Of a DNA stretch of 23,215 bases, positions 7,868 to 15,317 are shown one piece after another. A program made the position numbers and the translations under genes. Below the pieces are notes generated by a model. That model made no database searches and had not been told where the DNA came from. It worked only from the letters and a program-made list of their open reading frames with translations. The first letter of the stretch is position 1, and every line of letters begins with the position of its first letter. The stretch comes from Saccharicrinis sp050296935 (GTDB taxonomy: Bacteria > Bacteroidota > Bacteroidia > Bacteroidales > Marinilabiliaceae): assembly GCA_050296935.1 (NCBI GenBank), contig JBNKRV010000308.1, forward strand, positions 1 through 23,215. Direction: 5' to 3'.

Positions 7868-9589
7868 TCATTTTATGTTGAAAGACGTATGGAATATAGT
7901 TATATTATTACAATGATCTTCAACTTCAAGTTTTAAGTTACATACTTCACTATTACAGTGGGGGGCTTTATATAATTGGCAACTTAAAGTATTTGTTTTA
8001 GCATCAAATTCAAACAAAGTCCATTGTCCATTAATATACCCGTTAAATGATTTTATTCCTGAAAAATCATCGGTAATCTTAAATTTTAAAGTTGAGTTTC
8101 TGTAGTATGTTTTTCCTTTTATAAAATTGATAGGTCTGATTTTTGGGGGAATACTATCAATTTGAAATGTGAATTTTCCAAAGTTTCTTGTTTTTAATAC
8201 AATAGAATCTTCAACAATATCACCTCCTGCATAGTAATGACGGTCATTTCCATTGATGGTTACTAATGTGAGTTTTTCCTTATACGGAACAAGTGAATCG
8301 GGTATTTTTGCTTTGATTGTAATGTATTTATGTAAAGGAATAGTATCGTCTCCTATTTGATAAATGGGAAGCTCGTTAGTGTTGTTTATTGATTTAATAA
8401 TCAGGTCAATATCGTCATATAAAGAACCTTTCGGGATATAACACTTAAGATTATCTATTTGTAATTGATGTTCAAAACTATATGATAGTTTTTTTGATTC
8501 AAAAACCGGAGGGCCCTGTGTATGTCTTGGGTTTTTATTACCTGCAAAAATCTTAAAATCCAATATTGAAGCATTACCTGCTGCATCAAAAGCTGATAGT
8601 TCAATATTTTTGGTTTCATCAATTGTGATGATTCCGTTATTTTCAATATTGGTGTAAATGCTTAATTGGTTATTAGGTTGTCTGAAGCATCTCTCAAATC
8701 TTACGCCTTGTTTTTTCTTATAACCGTAATCTATATGACTATTAATATATCTTGATTCATAAAAAGAAAACCGATCCATTTCCCATCCATAATATAACTG
8801 GTCATTTACTTGCATCTGAAGCTTGTAAACACCACATTTTTTCCAGGAACCACTCATGTAATCCATCATTTCAATGCCTACTCCGATTTTTCCGTAAGCA
8901 ATAATTTGTGGGTTGCTTTTTAAGTGATATTTTCCATCATAAAATACTACAGGAAAGTTTTTTTCCTGATATCTGCCGTTAATGGTACTTTCAGAAGTCA
9001 GCGGATACAAGCGTATGGCAAGGATTTTAGGTCGAATATCATCTTTAATCTTCGTTTGAAATGGAAACGGATTTACAGGCTCTTCGGTTTCTGAATCTCT
9101 GATTTCATAATGCAAATGGGGACCTCCACTGCTTCCTGAATTACCTGAATATCCAATAATTTCACCCCTATCAATATGTATGTCATATTCCGGAAAATAG
9201 TCAATCGCAAAAGATTTAATTTTATATTGCTCATGAGTTATGATTGAATCTATTTTTGGTGCATACCTTTCAAGGTGACCATAAACCGTTGTATATCCGT
9301 TGGGATGCTTGATGTAAATTGCATTTCCATAACCTACAGGGGAAATCTTTATTCTTGAAACTATTCCTTCCGCCATACTCATAACGGGTAATCCGGTTTT
9401 CCCATTGGTACTTATGTCAATACCAGAATGAAAATGATTGGATCTTAGCTCTGCAAATGAACCACTAACAACGGGTGTAATATTTAAGGGGAAAAGAAAA
9501 TCTGTGTCGTTTGAATGAACCTGTGATTTAATATTTACGGTAGAAAAACAAATAATTATAAAATATAAAATGATACGGTAAAAATTCAT
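7868..9589 (-). CDS. Secreted M23-family (LytM-type) metallopeptidase
   Basis: This is a periplasmic or surface peptidoglycan endopeptidase-like protein of 573 aa from the chosen start. Residues 1-23 form a signal peptide (IILYFIIICFSTVNIKSQ). The M23 domain covers about 38-170 and holds the zinc ligands: H54 and D58 of HSGID, and the HLH pair H158/H160 in GGPHLHYE. The catalytic-site strand VYGHL (H105) and GNSGSSGG are also present, so the enzyme looks active. The remaining 400 residues carry Ig-like or beta-sandwich strands, ending with a segment that resembles bacterial Ig/FN3 folds. The open frame extends 26 codons further upstream, to 9667. However, a good promoter (CAAATTTA at 9620-9627 on the plus strand) lies inside that extension, and the signal peptide begins at the Met encoded at 9589, so the shorter start is preferred. 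Confidence 0.88.
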   Translation of the reverse strand: MNFYRIILYFIIICFSTVNIKSQVHSNDTDFLFPLNITPVVSGSFAELRSNHFHSGIDISTNGKTGLPVMSMAEGIVSRIKISPVGYGNAIYIKHPNGYTTVYGHLERYAPKIDSIITHEQYKIKSFAIDYFPEYDIHIDRGEIIGYSGNSGSSGGPHLHYEIRDSETEEPVNPFPFQTKIKDDIRPKILAIRLYPLTSESTINGRYQEKNFPVVFYDGKYHLKSNPQIIAYGKIGVGIEMMDYMSGSWKKCGVYKLQMQVNDQLYYGWEMDRFSFYESRYINSHIDYGYKKKQGVRFERCFRQPNNQLSIYTNIENNGIITIDETKNIELSAFDAAGNASILDFKIFAGNKNPRHTQGPPVFESKKLSYSFEHQLQIDNLKCYIPKGSLYDDIDLIIKSINNTNELPIYQIGDDTIPLHKYITIKAKIPDSLVPYKEKLTLVTINGNDRHYYAGGDIVEDSIVLKTRNFGKFTFQIDSIPPKIRPINFIKGKTYYRNSTLKFKITDDFSGIKSFNGYINGQWTLFEFDAKTNTLSCQLYKAPHCNSEVCNLKLEVEDHCNNITIFHTSFNIK

Positions 9590-9619
9590 ATTTGCAATGT
9601 GTTTATTATATGTGTCCGA

Positions 9620-9648
9620 CAAATTTAGTGTTCGTCTATAAAGTTCAA
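9620..9648 (-). promoter_or_regulatory. Bacteroidota-type promoter for the M23 peptidase
   Basis: Read on the minus strand, TTG (9648-9646) is followed after 18 bp by TAAATTTG (9627-9620), a full match to the TAnnTTTG -7 element. Transcription would begin near 9613, giving a 5' UTR of about 25 nt to the ATG at 9589. This decides the start codon. Confidence 0.6.
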
Positions 9649-10070
9649 CTACTGCGTTGTTGCTCAAAATCTAAATCCTCATATACGCTAGTATACTGTG
9701 GTTTAAATTTTTCGAACGCCTGGTATTTAAGCTTTATACTCTAAACACCACGCTTTATGTACAGGCATAAGTTATAAAAAGAAATTATATATGTAATTTA
9801 GTTAAGTTTTAATTTGTGATATTAATCATTTGATTTCATAATTAATCCCATAAATCCTTATGGATATTTTTGATATCAACGAGCCAGTTTAGTTATTTAA
9901 TTCACACAAAAATGCTTTGTTAAAACAAAAATAATGCCCTTAATGTTTATGCTTCTATGGCAATCATACTGCAAAAAACGTAAAAGGTTTAACTTTTTTT
10001 CAATTGTAATCTTTTAATTTTTAGATTGTCACCAATGTTACTTGATTAGTTTGTGAAAAGAAACTTTCGG
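9649..10070. other. Divergent intergenic region, no gene
   Basis: About 420 bp of very AT-rich sequence lie between the divergent M23 peptidase and coiled-coil genes. No ORF with coding character, tRNA or strong hairpin was found. The promoters at both ends are listed separately. Confidence 0.5.
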
Positions 10071-10105
10071 TTTGTTTTTATTTTTTAAATGCAATGTTAA
10101 CTTTG
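10071..10105 (+). promoter_or_regulatory. Promoter of the coiled-coil/zapA operon
   Basis: TAACTTTG at 10098-10105 matches the Bacteroidota -7 element TAnnTTTG. TTTG at 10071-10074 lies 23 bp upstream, slightly further than ideal. Initiation would fall near 10111, after the possible upstream ATG at 10094 and just before the ATG at 10124, so it supports the latter as the real start. Confidence 0.6.
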
Positions 10106-10123
10106 TATGGCATTTTTGTAAAT

Positions 10124-10417
10124 ATGGCAAACGAAAATATAGAAATAGTTAAAAATTTACAATATAATATAAAGCGGTTGGTTGATCGATACCAAAGCGT
10201 AAAGTCAGACTATGGCAAATTAAAAGCGCAAAACGAACAGCTAACCACTCAATTAGAAGAATCTGCCAGAGAATTGGCCGATTTAAATGAAAAATACAAT
10301 ACATTAAAATTTTCTAAAACGATTGAAGCAACGAGTGGAGACGTTCACTTTGCCAAAATTAAGATTAATCAGATTGTGCGGGAAATTGATAAATGCATTG
10401 CTCTTTTAAATAGATAA
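10124..10417 (+). CDS. Small coiled-coil protein, possibly a ZapB-like division factor
   Basis: The protein has 97 aa from the ATG at 10124. Most of it (about 8-65) is a predicted coiled coil with heptad-like spacing of Leu, Ile and Val (KNLQYNIKRLVDRYQSV, QLTTQLEESARELADLNE). A short C-terminal helix follows, ending KINQIVREIDKCIALLNR, where the hydrophobic pattern repeats. No enzymatic motif is present. It lies directly upstream of zapA with only 14 bp between, so the two are surely co-transcribed. By analogy with ZapB, a coiled-coil partner of ZapA at the FtsZ ring, it may act at the division site. That is inference from size, structure and neighbourhood, not from clear homology. A longer start at 10094 is less likely because it would precede the predicted transcription start. 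Confidence 0.75.
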   Translation: MANENIEIVKNLQYNIKRLVDRYQSVKSDYGKLKAQNEQLTTQLEESARELADLNEKYNTLKFSKTIEATSGDVHFAKIKINQIVREIDKCIALLNR

Positions 10418-10431
10418 CATATTAGTTGCTA

Positions 10432-10722
10432 ATGGATGATAAGCTTTCAATACGGGTTAATGTAGCAGATAGATTCTATCCGTTAAGGATTGAACGTGAT
10501 GATGAAGAACGTATCAGAAGGGCAGCTAAAATGATCAACGAAAAAGTATTACAATATAAACAACACTATTCTGATAAAGATCATCAGGATTTTTTAGGGA
10601 TGGCAGCATTACAATTTGTAATTAAACTTCTTGAGTTAGAAGAGAAGCAGGATGATACACCAATAGTTGAAATGGCTAGAGAGTTAGATCAACAGTTGAC
10701 AGAAATCCTTGAGAAAGAATAA
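10432..10722 (+). CDS. zapA: Cell division protein ZapA
   Basis: The 96-aa protein belongs to the ZapA family, whose members bind FtsZ and bundle its filaments at mid-cell. The N-terminal globular part (SIRVNVADRFYPLRIERDDEERIRRAAKMINEK in two adjoining segments, about 5-38) has the family pattern of a short beta hairpin followed by the EExIRxAAxxIN helix. The rest (about 55-96) is the dimerising and tetramerising coiled coil (MAALQFVIKLLELEE onward). The ATG at 10432 gives the family N-terminus; a TTG two codons upstream is in frame but unneeded. It follows the coiled-coil gene closely and precedes rny, an order common in Bacteroidota. Confidence 0.9.
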   Translation: MDDKLSIRVNVADRFYPLRIERDDEERIRRAAKMINEKVLQYKQHYSDKDHQDFLGMAALQFVIKLLELEEKQDDTPIVEMARELDQQLTEILEKE

Positions 10723-10746
10723 TTTTTCAATATATATCAATAATAT

Positions 10747-10817
10747 CCGCATTGTTTTTACAATCAGGTAATTGCTTACCTGGTATGGTATTAATAATTG
10801 CGGTTTTGTTTTATTTA
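10747..10817 (+). ncRNA. Compact structured element between zapA and rny (terminator or leader RNA)
   Basis: An outer stem pairs CCGCA (10747-10751) with TGCGG (10799-10803). It encloses a perfect 7-bp hairpin, CAGGTAA (10765-10771) and TTACCTG (10776-10782), with a TTGC loop. TTTTGTTTTATTT follows directly, as in an intrinsic terminator. The element ends 12 bp before the rny start codon. It could be a terminator that partly separates zapA from rny, a regulated attenuator of rny, or the 3' end of a small RNA. The 107-bp gap is too short for a normal 6S RNA. Confidence 0.5.
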
Positions 10818-10829
10818 ATAAAGTGTAAA

Positions 10830-12359
10830 ATGGAGATAACATATGGAATTGTAGCCCTGTTAATCGGAATATTGGGCACATGGATAGTATATGGTAAGTT
10901 TTTAAAATCTCAAAGCCATAAGATTATACGTGAAGCTGAGAATAAAGCTGAAGTTATTAAAAAGGATAAAATCTTACAGGCTAAGGAGAAGTTTTTACAA
11001 TTAAAGACAGATCATGAAAAGGAAATAAATTCCAGAAATAATAAATTACAGGTAACAGAGAATAAATTAAAGCAAAGAGAAGTCGTATTTTCGCAAAAGC
11101 AGGAAGAGTTAACTCGCAAGCGTAAAGAAACGGATGTTATCAGAGAGAATCTGGATAGTCAACTGGAGTTAGTGGAAAAAAAGTCTGCTGACCTTGATCG
11201 TTTGCACAAACAACAAGTTGAGCAATTAGAAGCTATTTCGGGATTAACAGCTGATGAAGCAAAAAGTCAATTAATAGAATCTCTTAAGGCAGAAGCAAAA
11301 ACTGAGGCCATGTCCTATGTGAATGACATTATGGATGAAGCTAAAATTAATGCGACTAAGGAATCCAAGAGAATTGTTCTTCAGACCATACAAAGAGTAG
11401 CAACTGAAAATGCTATTGAAAATTCTGTAACCATATTTCATATTGATTCAGATGAAATTAAAGGTAGAATTATTGGTAGAGAAGGACGTAATATCAGAGC
11501 CTTAGAGGCCGCTACTGGTGTTGAGATAATTGTTGATGATACACCGGAAGCTATAGTGTTGAGTGCCTTTGATCCAATGCGTAGAGAAATTGCCCGATTA
11601 GCACTTCATCAACTTGTTACTGATGGTCGTATTCACCCCGCGCGTATTGAAGAGGTTGTAAACAAAGTTCGTAAGCAGGTAGAGGAGGAAATTATTGAAA
11701 CGGGAAAAAGAACTACTATTGACTTAGGAATTCATGGATTACATCCAGAACTAATCAAGCTGGTGGGAAAAATGAAATACCGTTCTTCTTATGGTCAGAA
11801 TCTACTTCAGCATTCCAGAGAAACTGCCAATTTATGTGCGGTAATGGCAAGTGAATTAGGTTTAAATCCTAAAAAAGCGAAGAGAGCCGGTCTGTTGCAT
11901 GATATTGGTAAAGTATCTGACGAGGAGCCGGAATTACCGCATGCTATTCTGGGTATGAAGCTTGCTGAAAAATATAAAGAGAAACCAGATATTTGTAATG
12001 CAATTGGTGCTCACCACGACGAAATAGAAATGACAACAATGATGGCGCCGATTGTTCAGGTTTGTGATGCCATTTCAGGAGCTCGTCCGGGTGCCAGAAG
12101 AGAGGTGGTAGATTCCTATATTAAACGTTTGAAGGATCTTGAAAATCTGGCTCTTTCATACCCTGGTGTTCTTAAAACCTATGCAATTCAGGCTGGTAGA
12201 GAATTACGTGTTATAGTCGGAAGTGAGAAAGTAACAGATAAAGATGCTGAATCATTATCATATGATATTGCAAAAAAGATACAAACAGAAATGACATATC
12301 CGGGGCAGGTTAAAATTACAGTCATTCGTGAGACCAGAGCCATAAACTATGCTAAATAA
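10830..12359 (+). CDS. rny: Ribonuclease Y
   Basis: This membrane-anchored endoribonuclease initiates mRNA decay. From the ATG at 10830 it has 509 aa, the normal family length. A single transmembrane helix spans residues 3-22. A long coiled coil follows (about 25-170). The KH RNA-binding domain has the GxxG loop GRIIGREGR (202-210). The HD domain has metal ligands H328, H357-D358 in GLLHDIGK, H405-H406 in GAHHDE and D423. The C-terminal domain ends TVIRETRAINYAK, as is typical. An in-frame TTG further upstream (10752) would add 26 residues but would translate through the hairpin element, so the ATG is preferred. It sits in the zapA cluster and is read in the same direction. Confidence 0.96.
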   Translation: MEITYGIVALLIGILGTWIVYGKFLKSQSHKIIREAENKAEVIKKDKILQAKEKFLQLKTDHEKEINSRNNKLQVTENKLKQREVVFSQKQEELTRKRKETDVIRENLDSQLELVEKKSADLDRLHKQQVEQLEAISGLTADEAKSQLIESLKAEAKTEAMSYVNDIMDEAKINATKESKRIVLQTIQRVATENAIENSVTIFHIDSDEIKGRIIGREGRNIRALEAATGVEIIVDDTPEAIVLSAFDPMRREIARLALHQLVTDGRIHPARIEEVVNKVRKQVEEEIIETGKRTTIDLGIHGLHPELIKLVGKMKYRSSYGQNLLQHSRETANLCAVMASELGLNPKKAKRAGLLHDIGKVSDEEPELPHAILGMKLAEKYKEKPDICNAIGAHHDEIEMTTMMAPIVQVCDAISGARPGARREVVDSYIKRLKDLENLALSYPGVLKTYAIQAGRELRVIVGSEKVTDKDAESLSYDIAKKIQTEMTYPGQVKITVIRETRAINYAK

Positions 12360-12442
12360 TGTGTAGTTCGTCAAAATTGTACGGGTAATATTGGAAAGTT
12401 CCATAAATTAGGAATCTAATTGAAACCGTAGCAATAGTTAAT

Positions 12443-13426
12443 ATGAAAGAAATACTACAAGATAAAATTGTATTAGTAACAGGTGGAGCCGGTTTTATCG
12501 GCTCTAACCTTTTAGAGCGGTTGTTAAATCAAAATAATAAGGTTGTCTGTCTGGATAATTTTTCAACAGGCAAAAGAGAAAATATTGCCCCTTTTCTTGA
12601 AAATCCTGATTTCACACTCGTTGAAGGGGATATCAGAAACAGAGAAGATTGTGACAAAGCCGTTAATGGCTGTGAACTGGTATTACATCAAGCTGCACTA
12701 GGTTCTGTTCCTCGTTCTATAAATGATCCGAAAACAACTAACGATGTTAATATATCCGGATTTGTGAATGTGATTTTGGCAGCAAGAGATGCTGGAATTA
12801 AAAGGATTGTTTACGCAGCAAGTTCATCTACTTATGGTGATAGCAAAGAATTACCCAAGGTAGAAGATAAAATAGGAAAACCTATATCTCCTTATGCCGT
12901 TACAAAATATGTAAATGAATTATATGCTGATGTATATGCAGAATTGTATGATCTCGAGATAATTGGATTACGCTATTTTAATGTTTTTGGAAGGCGTCAG
13001 GATCCTGATGGAGCTTATGCCGCAGTCATTCCTAAATTTGTTAAAGCACTTGTAAATAAGGAATCCCCAACGATTAATGGAGACGGTTCGTATTCAAGAG
13101 ATTTTACCTATATAGATAATGTTGTTCAGGCCAATCAACTTGCAGCTGTTGTTAAAAATCCTAATGCTTTAAATCAGGTATATAATGTTGCATTTGGTGA
13201 AAGAACTACTCTGAATGAATTAATAGAGTATTTAAAGGAGTATTTATCTGCTTATGACAAGTCAATCGCAAATGTAGAAATAAATTACGGTTCTGTCAGA
13301 GCAGGAGATGTTCCACACTCATTAGCATCCATTGAGAAGGCAAAAAATAATCTGGGATACAATCCTCAATACAATGTTAAAGAAGGGCTTAAAGAAGCTA
13401 TTGACTGGTATTGGAGGAACTTATAA
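12443..13426 (+). CDS. UDP-N-acetylglucosamine 4-epimerase type SDR (WbpP/TviC-like)
   Basis: This 327-aa extended short-chain dehydrogenase/reductase would interconvert UDP-GlcNAc/GalNAc or the uronic acid forms for surface polysaccharide. The NAD-binding GGAGFIG is at 14-20. The catalytic site is S127-S129 in AASSSTYGD with Y151 and K155 (YAVTK). The sequence LGSVPRSINDP (86-96) is the signature separating WbpP/TviC-like epimerases from GalE. RYFNVFGRRQDPDGAYAAVIPKF is also characteristic of that group. It lies 83 bp after rny and 39 bp before gmd, so it likely shares a transcript with gmd. The exact hydroxyl-bearing substrate (N-acetylhexosamine versus uronate) cannot be fixed by sequence alone. 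Confidence 0.88.
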   Translation: MKEILQDKIVLVTGGAGFIGSNLLERLLNQNNKVVCLDNFSTGKRENIAPFLENPDFTLVEGDIRNREDCDKAVNGCELVLHQAALGSVPRSINDPKTTNDVNISGFVNVILAARDAGIKRIVYAASSSTYGDSKELPKVEDKIGKPISPYAVTKYVNELYADVYAELYDLEIIGLRYFNVFGRRQDPDGAYAAVIPKFVKALVNKESPTINGDGSYSRDFTYIDNVVQANQLAAVVKNPNALNQVYNVAFGERTTLNELIEYLKEYLSAYDKSIANVEINYGSVRAGDVPHSLASIEKAKNNLGYNPQYNVKEGLKEAIDWYWRNL

Positions 13427-13465
13427 AATTCAAAAATAAATAACGTATAGTAAATTTTTAATATA

Positions 13466-14581
13466 ATGGCTAAAGTTGCATTAATAACTGGTGTTACAGG
13501 ACAGGATGGTGCTTATCTGTCGGAATTTTTATTGAAAAAGGGATATGTTGTTCATGGCGTTAAACGTCGTTCATCACTTTTTAACACCGATAGAATCGAT
13601 CATTTATATCAGGATCCTCATGTAGATAATAAAAACTTTTTTTTACACTATGGTGATCTGACAGATTCAACGAATCTTATCAGGATTATTCAGGAAATTC
13701 AGCCTGATGAAATTTATAATTTAGCTGCTATGTCGCATGTAGCAGTTAGTTTTGATACACCGGAGTATACAGCAAATGCAGATGGTATTGGAACATTACG
13801 TATTCTGGAAGCCATTAGATTACTGGGGTTAACCAAAAAAACAAGGTTTTATCAAGCATCAACAAGTGAATTATACGGACTTGTTCAAGAGGTTCCTCAA
13901 AGTGAAAAAACGCCATTTTATCCTCGCTCACCTTATGCTGTTGCCAAGCTTTATGGTTATTGGATCACTGTGAACTACAGAGAGGCCTACGATATGTATG
14001 CTTGTAATGGTATACTATTTAATCATGAATCTCCTATCAGAGGTGAGACTTTTGTTACAAGGAAAATTACCAGAGCGGTTGCTAGAATTGCTTTAGGGCT
14101 GCAAAATAATCTCTATCTGGGTAATTTATCGGCAAAAAGAGATTGGGGACATGCAAAAGATTATGTAGAGGCTATGTATTTAATGCTTCAACAGGATAAA
14201 CCTGAGGATTTTGTGGTAGCCACAGGAATAACTACAGAAGTTAGAGAATTTGTAAGAATGGCATTTAAGCATGTGGGTGTTACTCTTGAATTTAAGGGAG
14301 AGGGAGAAGAGGAAAAAGGATATGTGGTGGCATGTGATAATGACGAGTATAAAGTTGAAATAGGAGCTTGCGTTGTGGCAGTTGACCCAAGGTATTTCAG
14401 ACCTACTGAGGTTGAATTGTTAATTGGAGATCCGGCAAAAGCACAAAAAAAGTTAGACTGGAAACCAAAATATGATTTAAAAATGTTGGTTGACGATATG
14501 ATGCAAAGTGATATTAAGTTAATGAAAAAGGATAAATACCTTAAGGATGGTGGATATCAAACATTAAATTACTTTGAATAA
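13466..14581 (+). CDS. gmd: GDP-mannose 4,6-dehydratase
   Basis: The enzyme converts GDP-D-mannose to GDP-4-keto-6-deoxymannose, the precursor of GDP-fucose, GDP-rhamnose and related sugars in cell-surface glycans. At 371 aa it is the family length. The NADP-binding GVTGQDG occupies 9-15. The catalytic residues are T133 and E135 (ASTSELYG), Y157 and K161 (SPYAVAK). NHESPIRGETFVTRKITR is the hallmark GDP-mannose-binding region, and RDWGHAKDYVEAM and the C-terminal DPRYFRPTEVELLIGDPAKA are fully conserved. It directly follows the UDP-sugar epimerase gene. The usual partner GDP-fucose synthase (fcl) or a 4-reductase is not in the window, so the final sugar is unknown. Confidence 0.96.
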   Translation: MAKVALITGVTGQDGAYLSEFLLKKGYVVHGVKRRSSLFNTDRIDHLYQDPHVDNKNFFLHYGDLTDSTNLIRIIQEIQPDEIYNLAAMSHVAVSFDTPEYTANADGIGTLRILEAIRLLGLTKKTRFYQASTSELYGLVQEVPQSEKTPFYPRSPYAVAKLYGYWITVNYREAYDMYACNGILFNHESPIRGETFVTRKITRAVARIALGLQNNLYLGNLSAKRDWGHAKDYVEAMYLMLQQDKPEDFVVATGITTEVREFVRMAFKHVGVTLEFKGEGEEEKGYVVACDNDEYKVEIGACVVAVDPRYFRPTEVELLIGDPAKAQKKLDWKPKYDLKMLVDDMMQSDIKLMKKDKYLKDGGYQTLNYFE

Positions 14582-14623
14582 AAACGTTTTAAATTTATTT
14601 GTAATAGTTTAATGTTATTTTAA

Positions 14624-14653
14624 TCCTTCTAAATCATTATTGATTTAGAAGGA
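14624..14653. terminator. 13-bp perfect hairpin downstream of gmd
   Basis: Arms 14624-14636 (TCCTTCTAAATCA) and 14641-14653 are perfect complements around a TTAT loop. It lies 43 bp after the gmd stop, but the plus-strand flank is A-rich rather than T-rich, so it is not a classic intrinsic terminator. Its loop and right arm overlap the -33 TTG of the next predicted promoter. Confidence 0.5.
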
Positions 14654-14668
14654 AAAATAATACATTTG
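14640..14668 (+). promoter_or_regulatory. Promoter of the lipoprotein gene
   Basis: TTG (14640-14642), an 18-bp spacer and TACATTTG (14661-14668) fit the Bacteroidota TTG-N18/19-TAnnTTTG promoter. Initiation near 14675 gives a 5' UTR of about 25 nt to the ATG at 14700. Confidence 0.6.
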
Positions 14669-14699
14669 TTGACTATTACTAATTTAAAACAAAATTGAG

Positions 14700-15170
14700 A
14701 TGAAAATCTATTTCCCGAGAATGATTTCAATGTTTATTATTGGTTCTTTATTTTTAGTGTCCTGTGGAGGAGATAGTGGTAATGAAGAACCAATAGTTAA
14801 TGACACAACAAACCCATCAATTTCAATTGAACAACCTACTGATAATCAGCATTTAATCATGGGTGGTTCATTCTATTTTAAAGGTACATTTACAGATGAC
14901 ATAGAACTTGATAAAGTGGTGTTTTCTTTGCAAGATCAAAAGCCTGGAAAAGCTTATGGAGCTACAGGACTTGATGATGAACCATGGGATGTTTCGGATT
15001 ATACAATAAATTTGTCTGGAACTACTCAAACAATTGATTCATCTATATTTGACACTGAGGATAATGGAATTCCGTATGATATTTATACTGGTATTTATAT
15101 ATTAAGTGTTACCTGTTATGATAAAGCGGGTAATTCTTCAACAGAGACTGTAAATATTGATATTGACTGA
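14700..15170 (+). CDS. Small lipoprotein, DUF4625-like (unknown function)
   Basis: The protein has 156 aa. A lipoprotein signal peptide ends in the lipobox LVSC with Cys22 as the lipidated residue. The mature start CGGDSGNEEP is acidic, in the style of Bacteroidota lipoprotein export signals, so surface exposure is possible. The body (about 38-156) looks like one Ig-like beta-sandwich: PSISIEQPTDNQHLIMGG, FYFKGTFTDDIELDKVVFSL, and a closing YILSVTCYDKAGNSSTETVNI strand. This layout resembles the DUF4625 lipoproteins of Bacteroidota, assigned from memory of the pattern. It has its own promoter and terminator and so is a single-gene unit. No function can be deduced. Confidence 0.8.
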   Translation: MKIYFPRMISMFIIGSLFLVSCGGDSGNEEPIVNDTTNPSISIEQPTDNQHLIMGGSFYFKGTFTDDIELDKVVFSLQDQKPGKAYGATGLDDEPWDVSDYTINLSGTTQTIDSSIFDTEDNGIPYDIYTGIYILSVTCYDKAGNSSTETVNIDID

Positions 15171-15189
15171 TTTTTTTTAATATGTATTG

Positions 15190-15225
15190 AAAACCCGATG
15201 CTGTAAGTGTCGGGTTTTATTTTTC
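15190..15225 (+). terminator. Intrinsic terminator after the lipoprotein gene
   Basis: AAAACCCGA (15190-15198) pairs with TCGGGTTTT (15210-15218) around an 11-nt loop, followed by ATTTTT. This is a classic rho-independent terminator, 20 bp past the stop codon. Confidence 0.9.
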
Positions 15226-15317
15226 CTAGTCTGGTTATATGAATAATGAGTCTGGTTATAGTGTAATTTTAATCAGATAATGTTTCATTTGTATTGAATT
15301 ACCTAAATAGATATACA

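Noticed and set aside
9590..9667. N-terminal extension of the M23 peptidase
   Set aside because: The predicted promoter lies inside it and the signal peptide begins at the later Met.
10752..10829. N-terminal extension of RNase Y by 26 residues
   Set aside because: It would start at a TTG inside the hairpin element and place extra hydrophobic residues before the normal membrane anchor; the ATG at 10830 gives the family length.
10723..10829. 6S RNA between zapA and rny
   Set aside because: The gap is only 107 bp and lacks the long rod with a central bubble typical of a 6S RNA of about 180 nt.
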